A stretch of DNA of 64,000 nucleotides from Arbacia lixula (lineage: Eukaryota; Echinodermata; Echinoidea; Arbacioida; Arbaciidae). The notes under the pieces are model-generated. The model saw nothing but the letters and a program-made list of their open reading frames with translations. It was not told where the DNA came from and did no database searches. The first letter of the stretch is position 1, and every line of letters starts with the position of its first letter. Where the stretch lies: contig OZ022589.1 in assembly GCA_963669155.1 (NCBI GenBank), positions 23,249,050-23,313,049 of the forward strand, given 5' to 3'. The position numbers were made by a program, and so were the translations under genes. Positions 48,883 to 60,564 of this stretch are shown here, piece after piece.

Positions 48883-51123
48883 CTGGGAGGACAAAATGGA
48901 ATCACATTTAGAAATGACGCTGAACACGAATCTGCTGTTGGTTGTTATTTAATAAAGACTGACAATTTTGGTTGAACATGAACTTATTATTTTGCTTAAA
49001 ATCATGATTTAAAATCATAAAATCATAAGTGTCAGAACACATGTAAGTTGAAAAAACATACAGGACACATCTTATTTCATGTTGGCAATTTAAACAAAAT
49101 AAAACCAGTACATAATGCAATTATTTGGAGTTTAGAATTTGCTTACAATAATGGCAAACAACAGTCTTCCCTTAATATTTACATTGTACTCCAAACTGAT
49201 ATCAAAAATTGAAACAATAAAGTTAGGGATAACCTCGGCTACATTGCCATCTATTCTACCTTTGTTTCTAATGTACATGGTAGTAATACTTTGCAAATGG
49301 GCCTGTCTACATAAATGGGAACATTTCTGTTACATTTACTGTAACATTTGCATAAATCTCTTAAATTCCAATTTTATTTTTTTTAATCCAGCCAATAATA
49401 ATAAAATATCAAAGAAACCTATTGATTTGCACTTTACAAGGTTTTCAGAAAAATTGCCCTGTATAAATTTGCCACAGCAGTTGGTAACGGGACAGAGGAG
49501 TTTGTAACACACTCGTCTGTCCAGTTACCAACTGCTGTGGCAAATTTATACAAGGCAAATTTTCTGAAACGTAGAAAACCTTGTAAAGTGCAAATCAATA
49601 CATTTCTTTCATATTTTATGATTATTGGCTGGTTTATTAAAGAGACAAAAAAAATTCAAATGTTACATTAAATGTATCAGAAATGTACCCATTACTGTAG
49701 AAAGGCCCAACTACATGTAACTGCCATAATCTTACAGATCGCTATTACGTTGTATCATATTATTACATGTATGCACTCGCCTTGAAATACCCAATTCACT
49801 TCTTTCCTACTTTTCATTTCGTTTATTTCTTCACATTTCTTCATATTTTTCTCTTCATTTCATTTCAACTTTGCCTGAGCTATTTATTGAATAGTTTGCT
49901 TCCCCATGAAACTCTCCCTTTCAGCTTAAACCCATTCCTCATATGTTTATTTTCTTATCTTTAAATCAGTTTAAGGCATTACATTTAAGGACTTGTATCA
50001 CTATGATGGCAAGAGATCTGATTTAGTCAGTTCCTAAAGAGATTTACTACTGAGGCTATACATCTTTATTTCAATATTCACATTTGTCAATGTATTCTCT
50101 TTCTTGGACTTGACCAATGTGTGTTTGTTACACAAAAAACAGGGGTTTTCTTCTGTCTCATGGATCATGGATTGGCAGTTGTTGGAAGAGCTCTTTAGCT
50201 GACATTGGCAGTTTGTTGATAACCTTCATACTTTACTATTGTTCTTTTGTTTGGAAACTATAAAGTGGGCATACACAATGAAGTAATTAAGTGCGGCATT
50301 AGCACAATAATGACCTATAAATTGTGCAAATAGTAAAACAAAGACAATTATCCCCATATCTATGGAATGAGAGGGGCTATATAGCCCTACTGGACAATGT
50401 TTACACAATTCCTTTGATTTGTGTACATGCAGCCTCCTCCCTTTGTAGATGAAAGTTGAATAACAGCTAAAAATAAAACTTGCTACTTAGAATGCCCAAT
50501 ATAGCAGCAAAACATAGGAGAAAAAAACAACACAAGCATTACTGCAAAGAACAACAGTGGTTTGTGGACAGACTTCAAACCAGACCAGCAGGTCTAAGTT
50601 GATTGAGTCTACGTGGTAATAGACAGGAATAACCATCTCATTCGGGGCATTCTTTAATAGAAATGACATTTTTGACATCTAGATAAGGCGTTCAGAGGAG
50701 CCAGATGAAATCTCAGCGGATTCAATGTCTACAGAGACTGATTTTGCGGTCTATGTGGTGAATGCCAGATCTAACTTAGATTATAACAAGTTGTGGTATC
50801 TGAACCCCATATTGTATACTCAAAGCACAGTTATAACAATGTACCTCTCCGCATACTGATATACAAATGTAATCATCTGCAATTCAACGTGTCATTACAT
50901 AGTAATACTACACTCCTGACTTTTGCCACGAGCTGAGAGCCGCTGAAATTAGACACCATCCATCGCTCTCGAAACCCCGACACCCGTGGGGAGGCAAGCC
51001 ATCGAGAGTGCGATAGTGGTGTATGCATCACTCCACTTTCCCCATCCATGCATGCAGCGTTTGGCAGCACTCGCTCCTCGCATCACACCGCGCTCACCCC
51101 AATACGAACAACTTTCTACTTAC
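48883..51123 (-). other. ERG intron 1
   Basis: An intron of 2241 bp with GTAAGT at its 5' end and CAG at its 3' end. It contains a hairpin element of about 420 bp (49298-49715). Otherwise it is AT-rich with no other exon seen. Confidence 0.9.
49298..49715. mobile_element. Long hairpin (MITE-like) in ERG intron 1
   Basis: Arms of roughly 200 bp are inverted copies of each other around a centre near 49508. The best-paired part contains GTATAAATTTGCCACAGCAG and TTTGCACTTTACAAGGTTTT on the left and their inverses on the right. Divergence between arms is modest, with a few indels. Exact termini and a target duplication could not be set. Confidence 0.85.
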
Positions 51124-51199
51124 TTTGTCCATCAAATTTCCGAATGATGGTGTCGATGAACGTGTTTTGAGGCGCTACGTGGCCTCTCCTGACAGGCAT
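51124..51199 (-). CDS. KCNH (ERG/Kv11 type): ERG-type potassium channel, coding exon 1 (PAS cap)
   Basis: The ATG at 51197-51199 opens [14 protein letters not shown] and then [10 protein letters not shown], the near-invariant N-terminal PAS cap of ERG channels. In human ERG this tail contacts the gating machinery and slows closing. The start is supported by A at -3 and an in-frame TAA four codons upstream (51209-51211). Coding length is 76 bp, ending one base into a codon at a GTAAGT donor, so the intron is phase 1 as in vertebrate ERG. ELK channels have LLAPQNTF with ATRFDG here, so ERG is the better call. Confidence 0.95.
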
Positions 51200-51570
51200 A
51201 CTGAGGCTTTATTTACCCACCAGGCATCTTGAAGTCAAAATCCGAGGTAAAAATCCACATACAAGGTTCCGAGCATTGCGATGGGTATCCGACGGTGTAC
51301 GTACAGCACAAATAGCTCCAGAGATGCTAGCTCGCTAGCTGGCCGACCACGCGACACTACACTGCATACTGTCGTGCGTTACACAGGCGGAGCTAGCTGA
51401 CTGGGTGCGCAGTGCTTGCCGCTACGGGTGTCGTCTGCTACGATTCCATTCCACGCATCTTTGTTCGCCGCGCTGAAATGTACGCCGGACCGCGCCGCGG
51501 CCACTGTGTACAATTTACAATCACGATGAGTTCAGTGCACAGACGTAGTCGAAGATAATGAGCCAGAGAA
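51200..51570 (-). promoter_or_regulatory. ERG 5' UTR and presumed promoter region
   Basis: The stretch upstream of the ATG is clearly richer in G+C and CpG than the surrounding DNA, most so at 51280-51540 (for example GGACCGCGCCGCGGCC). No TATA box is evident. A CpG-rich start region fits a neuronal or muscle channel gene, but no transcription start can be placed. Confidence 0.55.
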
Positions 51571-51739
51571 AGAGTAGAGAACAAAGCTTTACGGACATTT
51601 GAATGAAGGATTATGATGGTTGCGATTGAGTGGGGGAAGGGAGGTGGGGAGCGGGTTTGGGTGTGAAGCTGGGTCACCATTCCCAGGATGATGTTCAGCT
51701 TGTCCCTAGAAAGTTCATGACCAAAAGACATAATCTGGA
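51571..51739. other. Unique sequence upstream of ERG
   Basis: No feature was recognised. Confidence 0.3.
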
Positions 51740-51932
51740 CAGTACATAGGGCGTTTTCACAACTCCCCCCGCGTTTTTTCATTCTCCTGTATCTATTCAT
51801 TCAGACTCAATGGGTGGAATGCACTCCGAATCTATTAATTGTTGCTAGTCGAGGAAGCTCGGACAAGCTATGGGGTTACCAATAGTAACTTATTGTTTGA
51901 ACGACGTGCATAAAGTCCGCACGAAAGTACCG
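51740..51932 (-). mobile_element. Family B repeat, reverse orientation
   Basis: The inverse of the consensus is visible: GGGTGGAATGCACTCCGAAT, then ACAAGCTATGGGGTTACCA. Ends are diverged. Confidence 0.7.
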
Positions 51933-52502
51933 AGCGCGAAGGACAATACTTGCTAAACAGTCGATGTCGCGGTCTTACGTTCTGTATTGGTATACGGTAT
52001 AGGCACGGATAGGCATGCGTTGAACATCTTTGAAACTAAAATCAGCAGTTTTTCAATTCAAAATTAACCTACGCTTATCTCGATAGTAAAAATCAACCTT
52101 ATAGCTTAAAGCATGTTCTGTCGGTGAAAAAGAAGTCAGAAAAAAAATCCATTATAATTGAGTAGTTCAGATAATTCTAGTAATCATTAGATTCGTCCAT
52201 GAACTACTGACATCGATATTCAGCCAGATACACATTTATGTTTGAATGGTTACAGTGTTTACATGGTTACAATTCCACGTAGTGTGCTTTAATCACTGCG
52301 TGTATTCCGGCTTCCATTCTGCCTATGCTTTAAAAAGAACATCTGCTGTTGAGAAGAAGGTTAAAAGTAGGCAAACTTCTTTTGAAGTCAGTTCTAAGGA
52401 ACGCGTTTAATGCAAAGATTCTTTCTTTTGTTGATTGGAAATTTCCTTAATTAGAATTAACCTAAGACGTGGGAAAAGACAATCTTAGTAACATTCGTTT
52501 TA
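51933..52502. other. Unique AT-rich DNA
   Basis: No gene was recognised. Confidence 0.35.
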
Positions 52503-52542
52503 GATGGAAGTTGTGAATACATTACGAAAACAGCTTATTGAG
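52503..52542 (+). mobile_element. Family B repeat, 3' end fragment
   Basis: GAATACATTACGAAAACAGC followed by TTATTG is the 3' TIR of family B, preceded by only a short piece of body. Confidence 0.6.
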
Positions 52543-52945
52543 TAAACAAACTTGAAAGTGTAAACCCACTGCAAGATGAGTGTTATTTTCAAGAAGAGTG
52601 AAACGATGAAGTTACTTTGAATCAGTGTTGAGGGTGGAGATTGAGTCGTGTTCACATCGACTTTATCTTCTTGGTTTCACGCCCCTTTAACTGCTGGTTC
52701 CTAGTTCATGTACGCCCCTGGGCCGTCGGGCGCTCTTCACCTTTGTTATCCAAAATCTTTCTTTTGTTGGGCTAACTAATCCTATCAAAAGCGGTCTGTA
52801 AACTTTAAATCATACGCCGTGGAGAAACGGTCGCGGTGGTTGCGTTTTTGACAAGCCTCTTCCAATAACGCCGAATCCGTTCCAAATTTCTTGGTTCGGA
52901 TCTTGAAGGGCTTTTGTTTTTTCGTGACTCTTGTCAAAGCCATCT
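52543..52945. other. Unique sequence, GC-richer part
   Basis: The block 52640-52880 contains several CpGs and could be part of the upstream regulatory region. No exon was recognised. Confidence 0.3.
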
Positions 52946-53087
52946 ATACACAGAGTTTGGTCAATTCAGTTTCAGTTTTAATAGGTAACAATAATGCATA
53001 CTCTTGTGTAATCTGCTTGCCCAACAAAGCAACACGCGTCACGTTGTTACCTACTGAAACCGAATTGGCCAAACGCTTGTATATACA
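52946..53087. mobile_element. Small hairpin element
   Basis: Arms of about 40-45 bp (TTTGGTCAATTCAGTTTCAG and AGGTAACAA on the left, the inverse on the right) enclose about 60 bp. The ends are TATACA and TGTATA, so TA-type ends are possible. Confidence 0.65.
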
Positions 53088-54236
53088 GTAGATAGCTCTG
53101 AGTCTCGCTTGTCCTCGTAATAACCATGATTAATGCTTTATTTGAAAAGGTCATTCCTCTATCCTTCAATATATTTTTCTTGTGATTGGATATTTTTAAT
53201 TGTTATGAATATAATTATCATAATGAAATTGATCGTTTCATCAGAACAGAAAGGCTGCTCAACAAAACCAATAAAAACACAGTACTTTTATGCTCTGGCT
53301 ATTCGTGATTGTATACGTTGCACACAATGTGTCAGAAATTTTCTTTCCGATTGTTTGGAGGCTCGGTCAATGCCCTTGCGTGAACCTCGCTTATAAATGT
53401 CACACTTGATTGATTTGAAAACAATCTTTTCTCTTCCTTCGAACAAACATTTTTGACAAAAGTGAAAATTGATTCATACATTTGAATATAACTGAACATT
53501 TTAATCATACATTTTTCCCTCAGTCCTTTCTTTGTTTTTGTTTTCCATAACTTAATATAAATATATATATATTTGACAAATATAATTAAGATTCATTAAT
53601 GATGTGAATTCGAGGCATGCGGGGTTTCCTGAAGGCTTACGACTAATGGCGGATTCACCTTATCAAAGTTACAACCAATGCAAACACATTTTATAATGAT
53701 GCAAACCAAGTTTTTAAACAAAATTAATAGTTGATACTCAAAACTGATCGAAAACTCAATTTACGCCTTGAATGAAGTTTCAATTTCCGTTGTAATATTG
53801 CGGGATGTCAAATTTGCTGGGAGCACGGTTTGTAAATTTCATCAGCATGATCGAGTCACGTATTAGTAATAAACCTTTTGATTGTTGATTACGTACTCAT
53901 GAAAATTGAGTATAATTATGAGATAATGATTAATTCAACCTTTGTACACGACGCATGCCGAACCACATTATCTCGGCCAGGCATAGGCGTCATGAATAAA
54001 TACTCGTGGTGCCATTAACATGTCTTCCTGACATGAGTTATTCAGTTTGGAACATTCTAATGTATTTCACTATTAATGCGGTGACGTAGAACCAACCTTA
54101 CCTACTGACATTGAGGCCCTATATTTCTCTTTCAGTATATCATGAATTATTCATGAATCCCCTACCATGCCAAGATGAGGTAAAGCAGCATACGCAGGCA
54201 CTCTTATTTTTACATGATCTGAATTGAATATCTACA

Positions 54237-54279
<43 letters not shown>

Positions 54280-54758
54280 CTTTCTGTGTGTGTTTTTAAT
54301 GTAATAGTGTATTAATGAATATCAATTTATGGCATTCACAAAATGCGCGCCCAAACGCATTCACCATTTGTGTAAATTTCACCTTGAAATAACTTTTGAA
54401 GTATTTTCGATCAAATATTTTGTTTAACACCTAATGCCAGGGAGAAGTGAGTTATCTTCGTGATTATTCGTTCCGAAAATCTATTATGTTTTGTACGTTC
54501 ATAATGAAGGATATTCCTGTTTTTAGCAAAGCGGATTTCCGTTTGAATGAATGCTATAATTGGCATAACTAAGCCTAAGCTTATCCGATGGTAAGCTTGT
54601 GATTCCAAATCTTTTTAATTTGTAGAAGAGGAACTCAACTTTAAAGGCTGAGAAGGCTTGACAGCTATGACTTAGAATAACAAATGATTTTCGCCTTTTG
54701 AAGTTCCTCCAGCTCTACGTAACCGTAGTGGAAACTGGAAAGGGCAAGGTTGGAATAC
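53088..54758. other. AT-rich DNA with a GT microsatellite
   Basis: (GT)n lies at 54240-54279. No gene was recognised. Confidence 0.5.
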
Positions 54759-54927
54759 CAGATCGCGGGCCCGTAGCCATTTACCAGACCGCGGGCCCGT
54801 AGTCGTTTACCAAACCGCGGGCCCGGAGCCGTTTACCATGCAGACCGCGGGCCCGGAGCCGTTTACCAGACCGCGGGCCCGTAGCCGTTTACCAGACCGC
54901 GGACCCATAGCAGTTTACCAGACCTGG
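54759..54927. repeat. GC-rich 26-bp minisatellite, about 6.5 units
   Basis: Units CAGACCGCGGGCCCGTAGCC then GTTTAC start at 54759, 54785, 54811, 54841, 54867, 54893 and 54919, so spacing is 26 bp except one of 30. Each contains the palindromes CCGCGG and GGGCCC. The composition contrasts sharply with the AT-rich flanks. Confidence 0.95.
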
Positions 54928-55833
54928 GAATCCCAACAGACTCAGTGGGAAATGTTGGGCATAGCCTGCTCCACAAAGATACTCGAAACGATCAATAGAT
55001 GCATCCCCAGATGGCCCAAGTAAAAAAAAAAAAGATAGAGAAACATTTAAAATTGATAGTTTAGCTTAGAAAGTAGAACTAATACAGGTCTCTAAGTTCA
55101 AAATCATATTTTTGTATTAGATAGAATGTACTCAGCTCAACTCAACAGTCGTACACATCCCCCCCCCCCCCTCACCCTCTCTCTCTATCTCTCTCGTCCA
55201 TTTCCTCATTCTCCCGCACGTATTTTACCCCCTATCTCTTTCGCACATTATTAAGTGTACCCCTGCAAGATCATCCTCTTTCCCTAATCATGAAAATCGA
55301 TCTGTCCCTGTTTCTTATTGTATCACCATCCAAGTCTCTTTCATGCCTTTGTTGCTGTCTTCAAACATACCACACCTCATACAATATTAATGGATAGGCC
55401 GATACCGGTCAATTATCCAATGTAATATATGTGCTTAGCACCAAGTGACAATGTCATTTCATTAAAAGTTACAAGTAGTATCCAAGCATAATGAATCAAG
55501 TGAATGAAAGCATAAATGAAAGTGTTAGAAATGATTCAGTTCAATGTTCGCTCTCTCGAGTTGTAACTTCCCCTTCTCCTAACGTATTAGACTGACATGG
55601 AACAGTTTGGATAACTTAACCATGTTAACAGTCGCACTTACAGGCCTTCCATGCGACATAGCGCGTAGTATGTTAACTAGCGTGTCTAGAGTTGAAGGTA
55701 AGAAGTTTTGAAGACGATTTTAAAAGGTCGTGTTTTTTATATTGTTCTGAAATTACAATGTACATCATGTCTGTACCATTTTAAATGGGTAAACAGATAT
55801 TCTGCGTGACGCCGTTTGATGTTTTCAAGCTGC

Positions 55834-55841
55834 TGACGTCA
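55834..55841. promoter_or_regulatory. Perfect CRE (TGACGTCA)
   Basis: The full 8-bp CREB/ATF palindrome lies about 4.6 kb upstream of the ERG start, in repeat-free sequence. Function is untested. Confidence 0.35.
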
Positions 55842-56216
55842 CTCTCATTGTGTGTGGGATCGATCGGGTTGGGTAAGACTGGAGTGACCAGGGCACATTA
55901 TGTAGCGGATTAGCCTGACTTTAATGCTGTTAGTCATTTATAATAAGAGATTATTTAATGAACAATTCTGGTTGCAGAGACTAATATTATTTAGTTCTTA
56001 TCCGGCTCAGATACACTGACTAAAGAGGAGAGTGGAAAATAGTGATGATAAAAAGAGGTGACTACTCCTTGAGTTACTGGACCTTGTTTTACAGTTTGGA
56101 TTAAAAAATATTCGACCGTCTGAATGTCAGACTAGGATCGGCTCCGTTCGGGGACCATCTTCACAATACCCCCTTTCAATATGAGTCATTCATACCGATA
56201 CGATACTGGCTCCTAG

Positions 56217-56224
56217 TGACGTCA
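56217..56224. promoter_or_regulatory. Perfect CRE (TGACGTCA)
   Basis: A second full CRE palindrome lies 383 bp from the first, in a stretch (56100-56280) with several CpGs. Confidence 0.35.
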
Positions 56225-56384
56225 TCACGAAGGTTAAGAAGCGCGATAACAACACCAAAACCAGACGAACGTATTAGAAGCATTTTGTTATCTTCAGATC
56301 GATTTTATATCAATTTAATTGAAAAAAGGGAGATTACGGGGGAAAGAGAAATAGAGCGAAGATAGATATATTGATAGGAAGAGA

Positions 56385-56474
56385 AACAGAGAGAGAGAGA
56401 GAGAGAGGGGGGGGGGAGAGGGAGAGCAGAGAGAGAGAAAAAAAAATAAGAGAGAGAGTGAGAGAGAGAGAGAC

Positions 56475-56517
<43 letters not shown>

Positions 56518-56530
56518 CACAGACAGGGGG
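56385..56530. repeat. GA microsatellite
   Basis: Imperfect GA with internal G and A runs and a GACAGACA end. Confidence 0.95.
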
Positions 56531-57347
56531 TGGGGAGGTGGGGAACGGGTGGTAGGGGAAGATTGGATGGGCAGAGAGAATGGGACGGGGCTAAAACCTT
56601 TATTGTATCATTTTTGTTAGCTATGTGATACCTTCAACGGTAAAAAAGATTAAATCTCTGCCATGGCATAGAGAATATCTTATCAGATATCTAATGGATC
56701 CTTTTTGATTTACATTTTTGTCCCCTTTTCTGCAATATGCCCGTCTGTGGTTTATTAATTAAATTAGTTTTCTAGCCGCGTCTCCATGTTCCAGGTCTTC
56801 TTACATTTTAAACCACATGTTATGGTTCAAGTGTACACCCACGTCTGGCATTCGGAGTAATAATAAATCTATATCAAAGTTATTGTGCATGGTCTTGACT
56901 CGTGAAATATAACGAAATCGATAAGCTTTGCTTCCGTTTTCAGATCATGTGACAGGCCGAGGAGATCATAATCATTATACACTCCACAATAATGTTTTCA
57001 AGTACTATATAAGCTACGTCTTTTGACGGTGTTACACATAGGCCTACAACACGCTTGTTTTAGCAGTATACAATATTGTCAGTCGTAATGCTAACAACCT
57101 TCATTGGAGGCCGTACATCGATTGCACGACTCTCGCGAATTTTACATTCCCCTCAACTTTATACGGCCCAATTGACTTTTTTTTCACGTCTGATCCGAAG
57201 ATTAACAGTACTGTATCGAGTGGAGGCAGTCACTCAATTACTGTTGCGCCTAACCGAGAGATGGCGCTATTTTACTAGTTACAACATAGAGTGTTGGGGA
57301 ATAAGGAGGGATGATGTCACTGGGATTGGATATCCCTTATTACGGAA
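56531..57347. other. Unique DNA
   Basis: The open frame at 57076-57411 reaches into a poly-T run and has no recognisable domain. I treat it as chance. Confidence 0.35.
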
Positions 57348-57396
57348 AGCATTTTTTTTTTTTTTTTTTTTTTTTTTGAGAGAGAGAGAGACGCGC
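57348..57396. repeat. Poly-T run with adjacent GA run
   Basis: About 26 T in a row, then GAGAGAGAGAGAGA. Confidence 0.95.
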
Positions 57397-57499
57397 TGTC
57401 GTGTACTTTAGATGTACTTATGTCTTATTACGTGCATTGCTACAAAGAGTTTTATTTTAACCTGTCAGTTTAAGTTAATGCATTTCAAATTCTCTCATT

Positions 57500-57779
57500 T
57501 ATAAGCTCTGACTTTTTTTTATATTCAAGTATTTACTAAAGTTTATTAAATCCACAAAAATCGCGATATTTACAAGTGATTTGCAAGATTAAGACAAATA
57601 ATGGATCGTATAAAAATAAAAAGGCAGTGTAAAAGTGATAAAAAGCAGAAAAATAAACATGTGAAAGTTTCAGGGAAGAGACACCTCGATGGGATAAAGA
57701 TCGACCAACTTTTGAGCCGAGGAAGAAGAAAAAAGAAAGACAAAAGGAATATTCTAACACTTTATATAAGCTCTGACTT
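57500..57779 (-). mobile_element. Retroposed 3' end with poly(A) tail and 15-bp TSD
   Basis: TATAAGCTCTGACTT flanks the insert at 57500-57514 and 57765-57779. Read on the minus strand, the insert of about 250 bp carries AATAAA (57542-57547) and, about 20 nt later, a short A tail that abuts the duplication. This is the layout of LINE-mediated retroposition of an mRNA or LINE 3' end. The parent sequence is not recognised. Confidence 0.85.
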
Positions 57780-57971
57780 ACTCTTTTCTCTGATGTCCCT
57801 TCCTTCCAAGAACCTTGCATACATTTTTGAGTGGGCTATACCAGATGGTTGAAAGCCCTGCCTCAAGATTGCACCATCTTGCAGTCAGCTCTATGCATCT
57901 GTGTATATTTGATTGCAACCATGGACTTAAAGTGATGACAGTCAGCTCCATGTGTCTGTGCAAATATCCTT
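57780..57971. other. Unique sequence
   Basis: There is a weak repetition of GCAGTCAGCTC(T/C)ATG at about 57878 and 57941. Nothing else is recognised. Confidence 0.35.
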
Positions 57972-58144
57972 GGGGATGTTTCACTAAGCTGTTCGTAAGA
58001 TATGAATAACTTTGCGAACGACTGGTGATCCCTTCTTGCGCTAAATGCGATACCACATTTTGTTCATTGAGAATCAGTCTGATTTAGCATGAGAAGGGAT
58101 CACCAGTCGTTTGTAAGTTACGAACAGCTTGGTGAAACACCCCC
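57972..58144. mobile_element. Family I palindromic MITE-like element
   Basis: The left end GGGGATGTTTCACTAAGCTG then TTCGTAAG pairs with TTACGAACAGCTTGGTGAAA then CACCCCC on the right. Inner arms with GACTGGTGATCCCTTCTTG also pair. No target duplication could be fixed. Confidence 0.85.
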
Positions 58145-58798
58145 CTGACACAGTAGTCTGTAAAAAACATATTCAAAACCATGCTTCTGTTTTTGCATTT
58201 CACTGGATACAGAGATCATTTATTTTGACAAATAAGACAAGTGTACAAGTACAATATAAACTGTTTTTTTATGGTCTGTACATACATGTTTATGGTGGAT
58301 TCTGATGAAACAACCGTCATTACAAGGAAAAGCTCCACAGGGGCTGGGGAAATAGGTTGCAGTGTTTGTCTTTGTATTGTACTTGTGATTTGAAATGTGG
58401 TAGAAAAATCATGAAGCATGCAATAACAAGAATCCAAATTCATGAAAAACACTACTGAGGTAAATGTATGAGGTGTACACAAAACATTTTGATACTTTTG
58501 ATTGATAAGAGCTCAAAAGTTACAATTGGAACCAAGCTGAAGTTTACACATTGTGAAGTTGAGGGACTTATATTTTGGGGCTCAAGATTTGTGGCATTAC
58601 ATTAATTAATGCCCATGAAATTATTTATTTGAATTTATAGTAAAATATAAATATCTTTGTTTACTGATAAATCATGTCCATAACATTTCATTACAAATTT
58701 TTGTTGTTGAAAATTGGTCTAATTATATATGTTAAAACTTCATTGTGTTAAGAAACATTTCATCACTAGCCCTGTAGTCTTGCGTTGTATGTCTAAAG
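58145..58798. other. AT-rich unique DNA
   Basis: No gene was recognised. Confidence 0.4.
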
Positions 58799-59247
58799 CC
58801 CCATTCATACTGAGGGTGAAGTGGAGTTACTCCGGAGTAACTCCGGGTTGAGTTGATCTGCTTGTACTGCGGACCGACTATACACCCCTTTCATATTGAA
58901 AAGCACTGCAGCGGTATATCCTCAGTTGTTTCCAAGCGAGTTCGAGAACTCGTGTGGCCGAATCCCCCTACGAGTGATTTGTTTTGCGAGGGTACAGCTG
59001 AGCTGTGCAAGCTAGCGGTCGGGGTTGCCGATCGATGGGAAGTTACGCGCGAGGTCACAGCGATAAGCGCATACCACATTTCCTGTGCGGAGTAACTCTG
59101 TTTGTAACCCTCTTCTCGAAGTGGGTTGAGTACCCCATTTTGAATCCTGATCGAAAAAATCTCAGAATTTTCATATTGCCCTCTTAAGTGGAGTAACTCC
59201 TCCTGGACTCCGGAGTAACTCCACTTCGGCTCTCAATATGAAAGGGG
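58799..59247. mobile_element. Family F element with GGAGTTACTCC-rich TIRs
   Basis: The left end CCCCATTCATACTGAGGGTG then AAGTGGAGTTACTCC matches the inverted right end closely over about 45 bp. A third terminal-like motif, CACCCCTTTCATATTGA, lies inside at 58883. That suggests a nested or tandem second element. The interior is CpG-rich relative to its flanks. No target duplication is clear. Confidence 0.8.
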
Positions 59248-60046
59248 TATAAGGTAGAAAAATAATGCTCTTGTGTTTCTTCTTGTTTCTCAATGATGCA
59301 CAAGAACCATGACAGAGCATTATCATTGCAGACCAGAGGAGTTACTCATGAAGGGATTAGGAGGATCCGCTGATAGCAAAGATGGTCAAATACAAACAAC
59401 TTCTTTACAATACATGTGAATATCTGATTTATCTGAAACATTTTCTAGTCTGTTTTTATGATTTGTCTTTTCTTGTTCAATGAAATTCATAATCAGGGTT
59501 GCAACAGGGTTGCGCAAGCTGCTGTACAATCACTAAGACTGGACAGGTCTCATACAAATCTGCTTTTTTAGATAGATAGCCTTTTTTTATTTACACTTTT
59601 TAAGGTGTCAGAACAAAATTGTATATTTATACAATGGCATACATGTATTGACAAAAACAGTACTGTATAGAGCATGTCTTGTTGCAAAGCACAACATACT
59701 CACTTTATGTTTTAGCAATAATGATTGATACATTATTTCTGACTAAATAATCAAGAATGCTGTGCAGCCAATGAACAGCATCCCACTGGTATCACAGGTT
59801 CAATATGAAGGAGTCCCCTCTCAGTATGCATAGCTGCAGAAGGAGAATGCTCTTTCATGCCCTTTGGCATCAGTCAGCTGCTCCCATATTGCAAATTAAT
59901 TACTAGAAACAAAGGTAAACTCGCAATAAACACACATAAATAGATGTGAAATTTCTAGTCTTCTATCCAATAATTGCAATTGCTACTATTTATCATCAAT
60001 ACCAATTGATTTCAATTTCATAATTTCCTTGGTGCATGGATACCAC
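59248..60046. other. AT-rich unique DNA
   Basis: No gene was recognised. Confidence 0.4.
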
Positions 60047-60138
60047 ACATGATACCTGAATCACATGACACCCAAGTCACATGATACCTGAATCATATGA
60101 TACCCATGTCATATGATACCCACGTCACATGATATACC
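60047..60138. repeat. 16-bp minisatellite, about six units
   Basis: Units ACATGATACCTGAATC and ACATGACACCCAAGTC alternate at first, followed by ATATGATACCCATGTC-type units. Confidence 0.9.
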
Positions 60139-60564
60139 ACAGTAGGCTAAAAAAAAAATCTTGTGTAAAAACAGAAATATCAGAAAAGCAGCTTGGCAAC
60201 AGTATATGTCAAATTATTACGAGAGTTGTAAACGTTTTTGAGGATCATAATCACTAGCCCTGATAGCTGCCACTGGCAATTCCCTTTGTCTTGTTGCATG
60301 TTCTGTTAGTTCCACAAGTTGGTTGTGGATGATTAGTCGTCATCCTGGTACCCAAACCCTGGTACTTCCACCCAACACAATTTAGCACTGCAAGATTTTA
60401 AAGCTAGAGATGAGGACTATCAAATGCATGTTTTTCAATCTGGTTTATGCTCAAACTTGTGCATATCTGCTTTAGGGATCTTTCTGCCTTTACACAAATC
60501 AACTGAACATTACAACTTTGTCCTCCTGCTGACATGACATTCTAATGTCCTACCAGACACAGTA

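Larger units (their letters stand above)
54928..56370. other. Unique DNA with poly-C and CT patches and two CRE sites
   Basis: A poly-C/CT patch lies at 55158-55200. Perfect TGACGTCA palindromes are at 55834-55841 and 56217-56224. No exon was recognised. Confidence 0.45.

Noticed and set aside
54838-55023. Open frame across the 26-bp minisatellite
   Set aside because: Repeat-derived peptide ending in unique noncoding sequence, with no homology recognised.
57601-57852. Basic 83-codon plus-strand open frame
   Set aside because: It lies antisense within the retroposed insert and crosses its target duplication.
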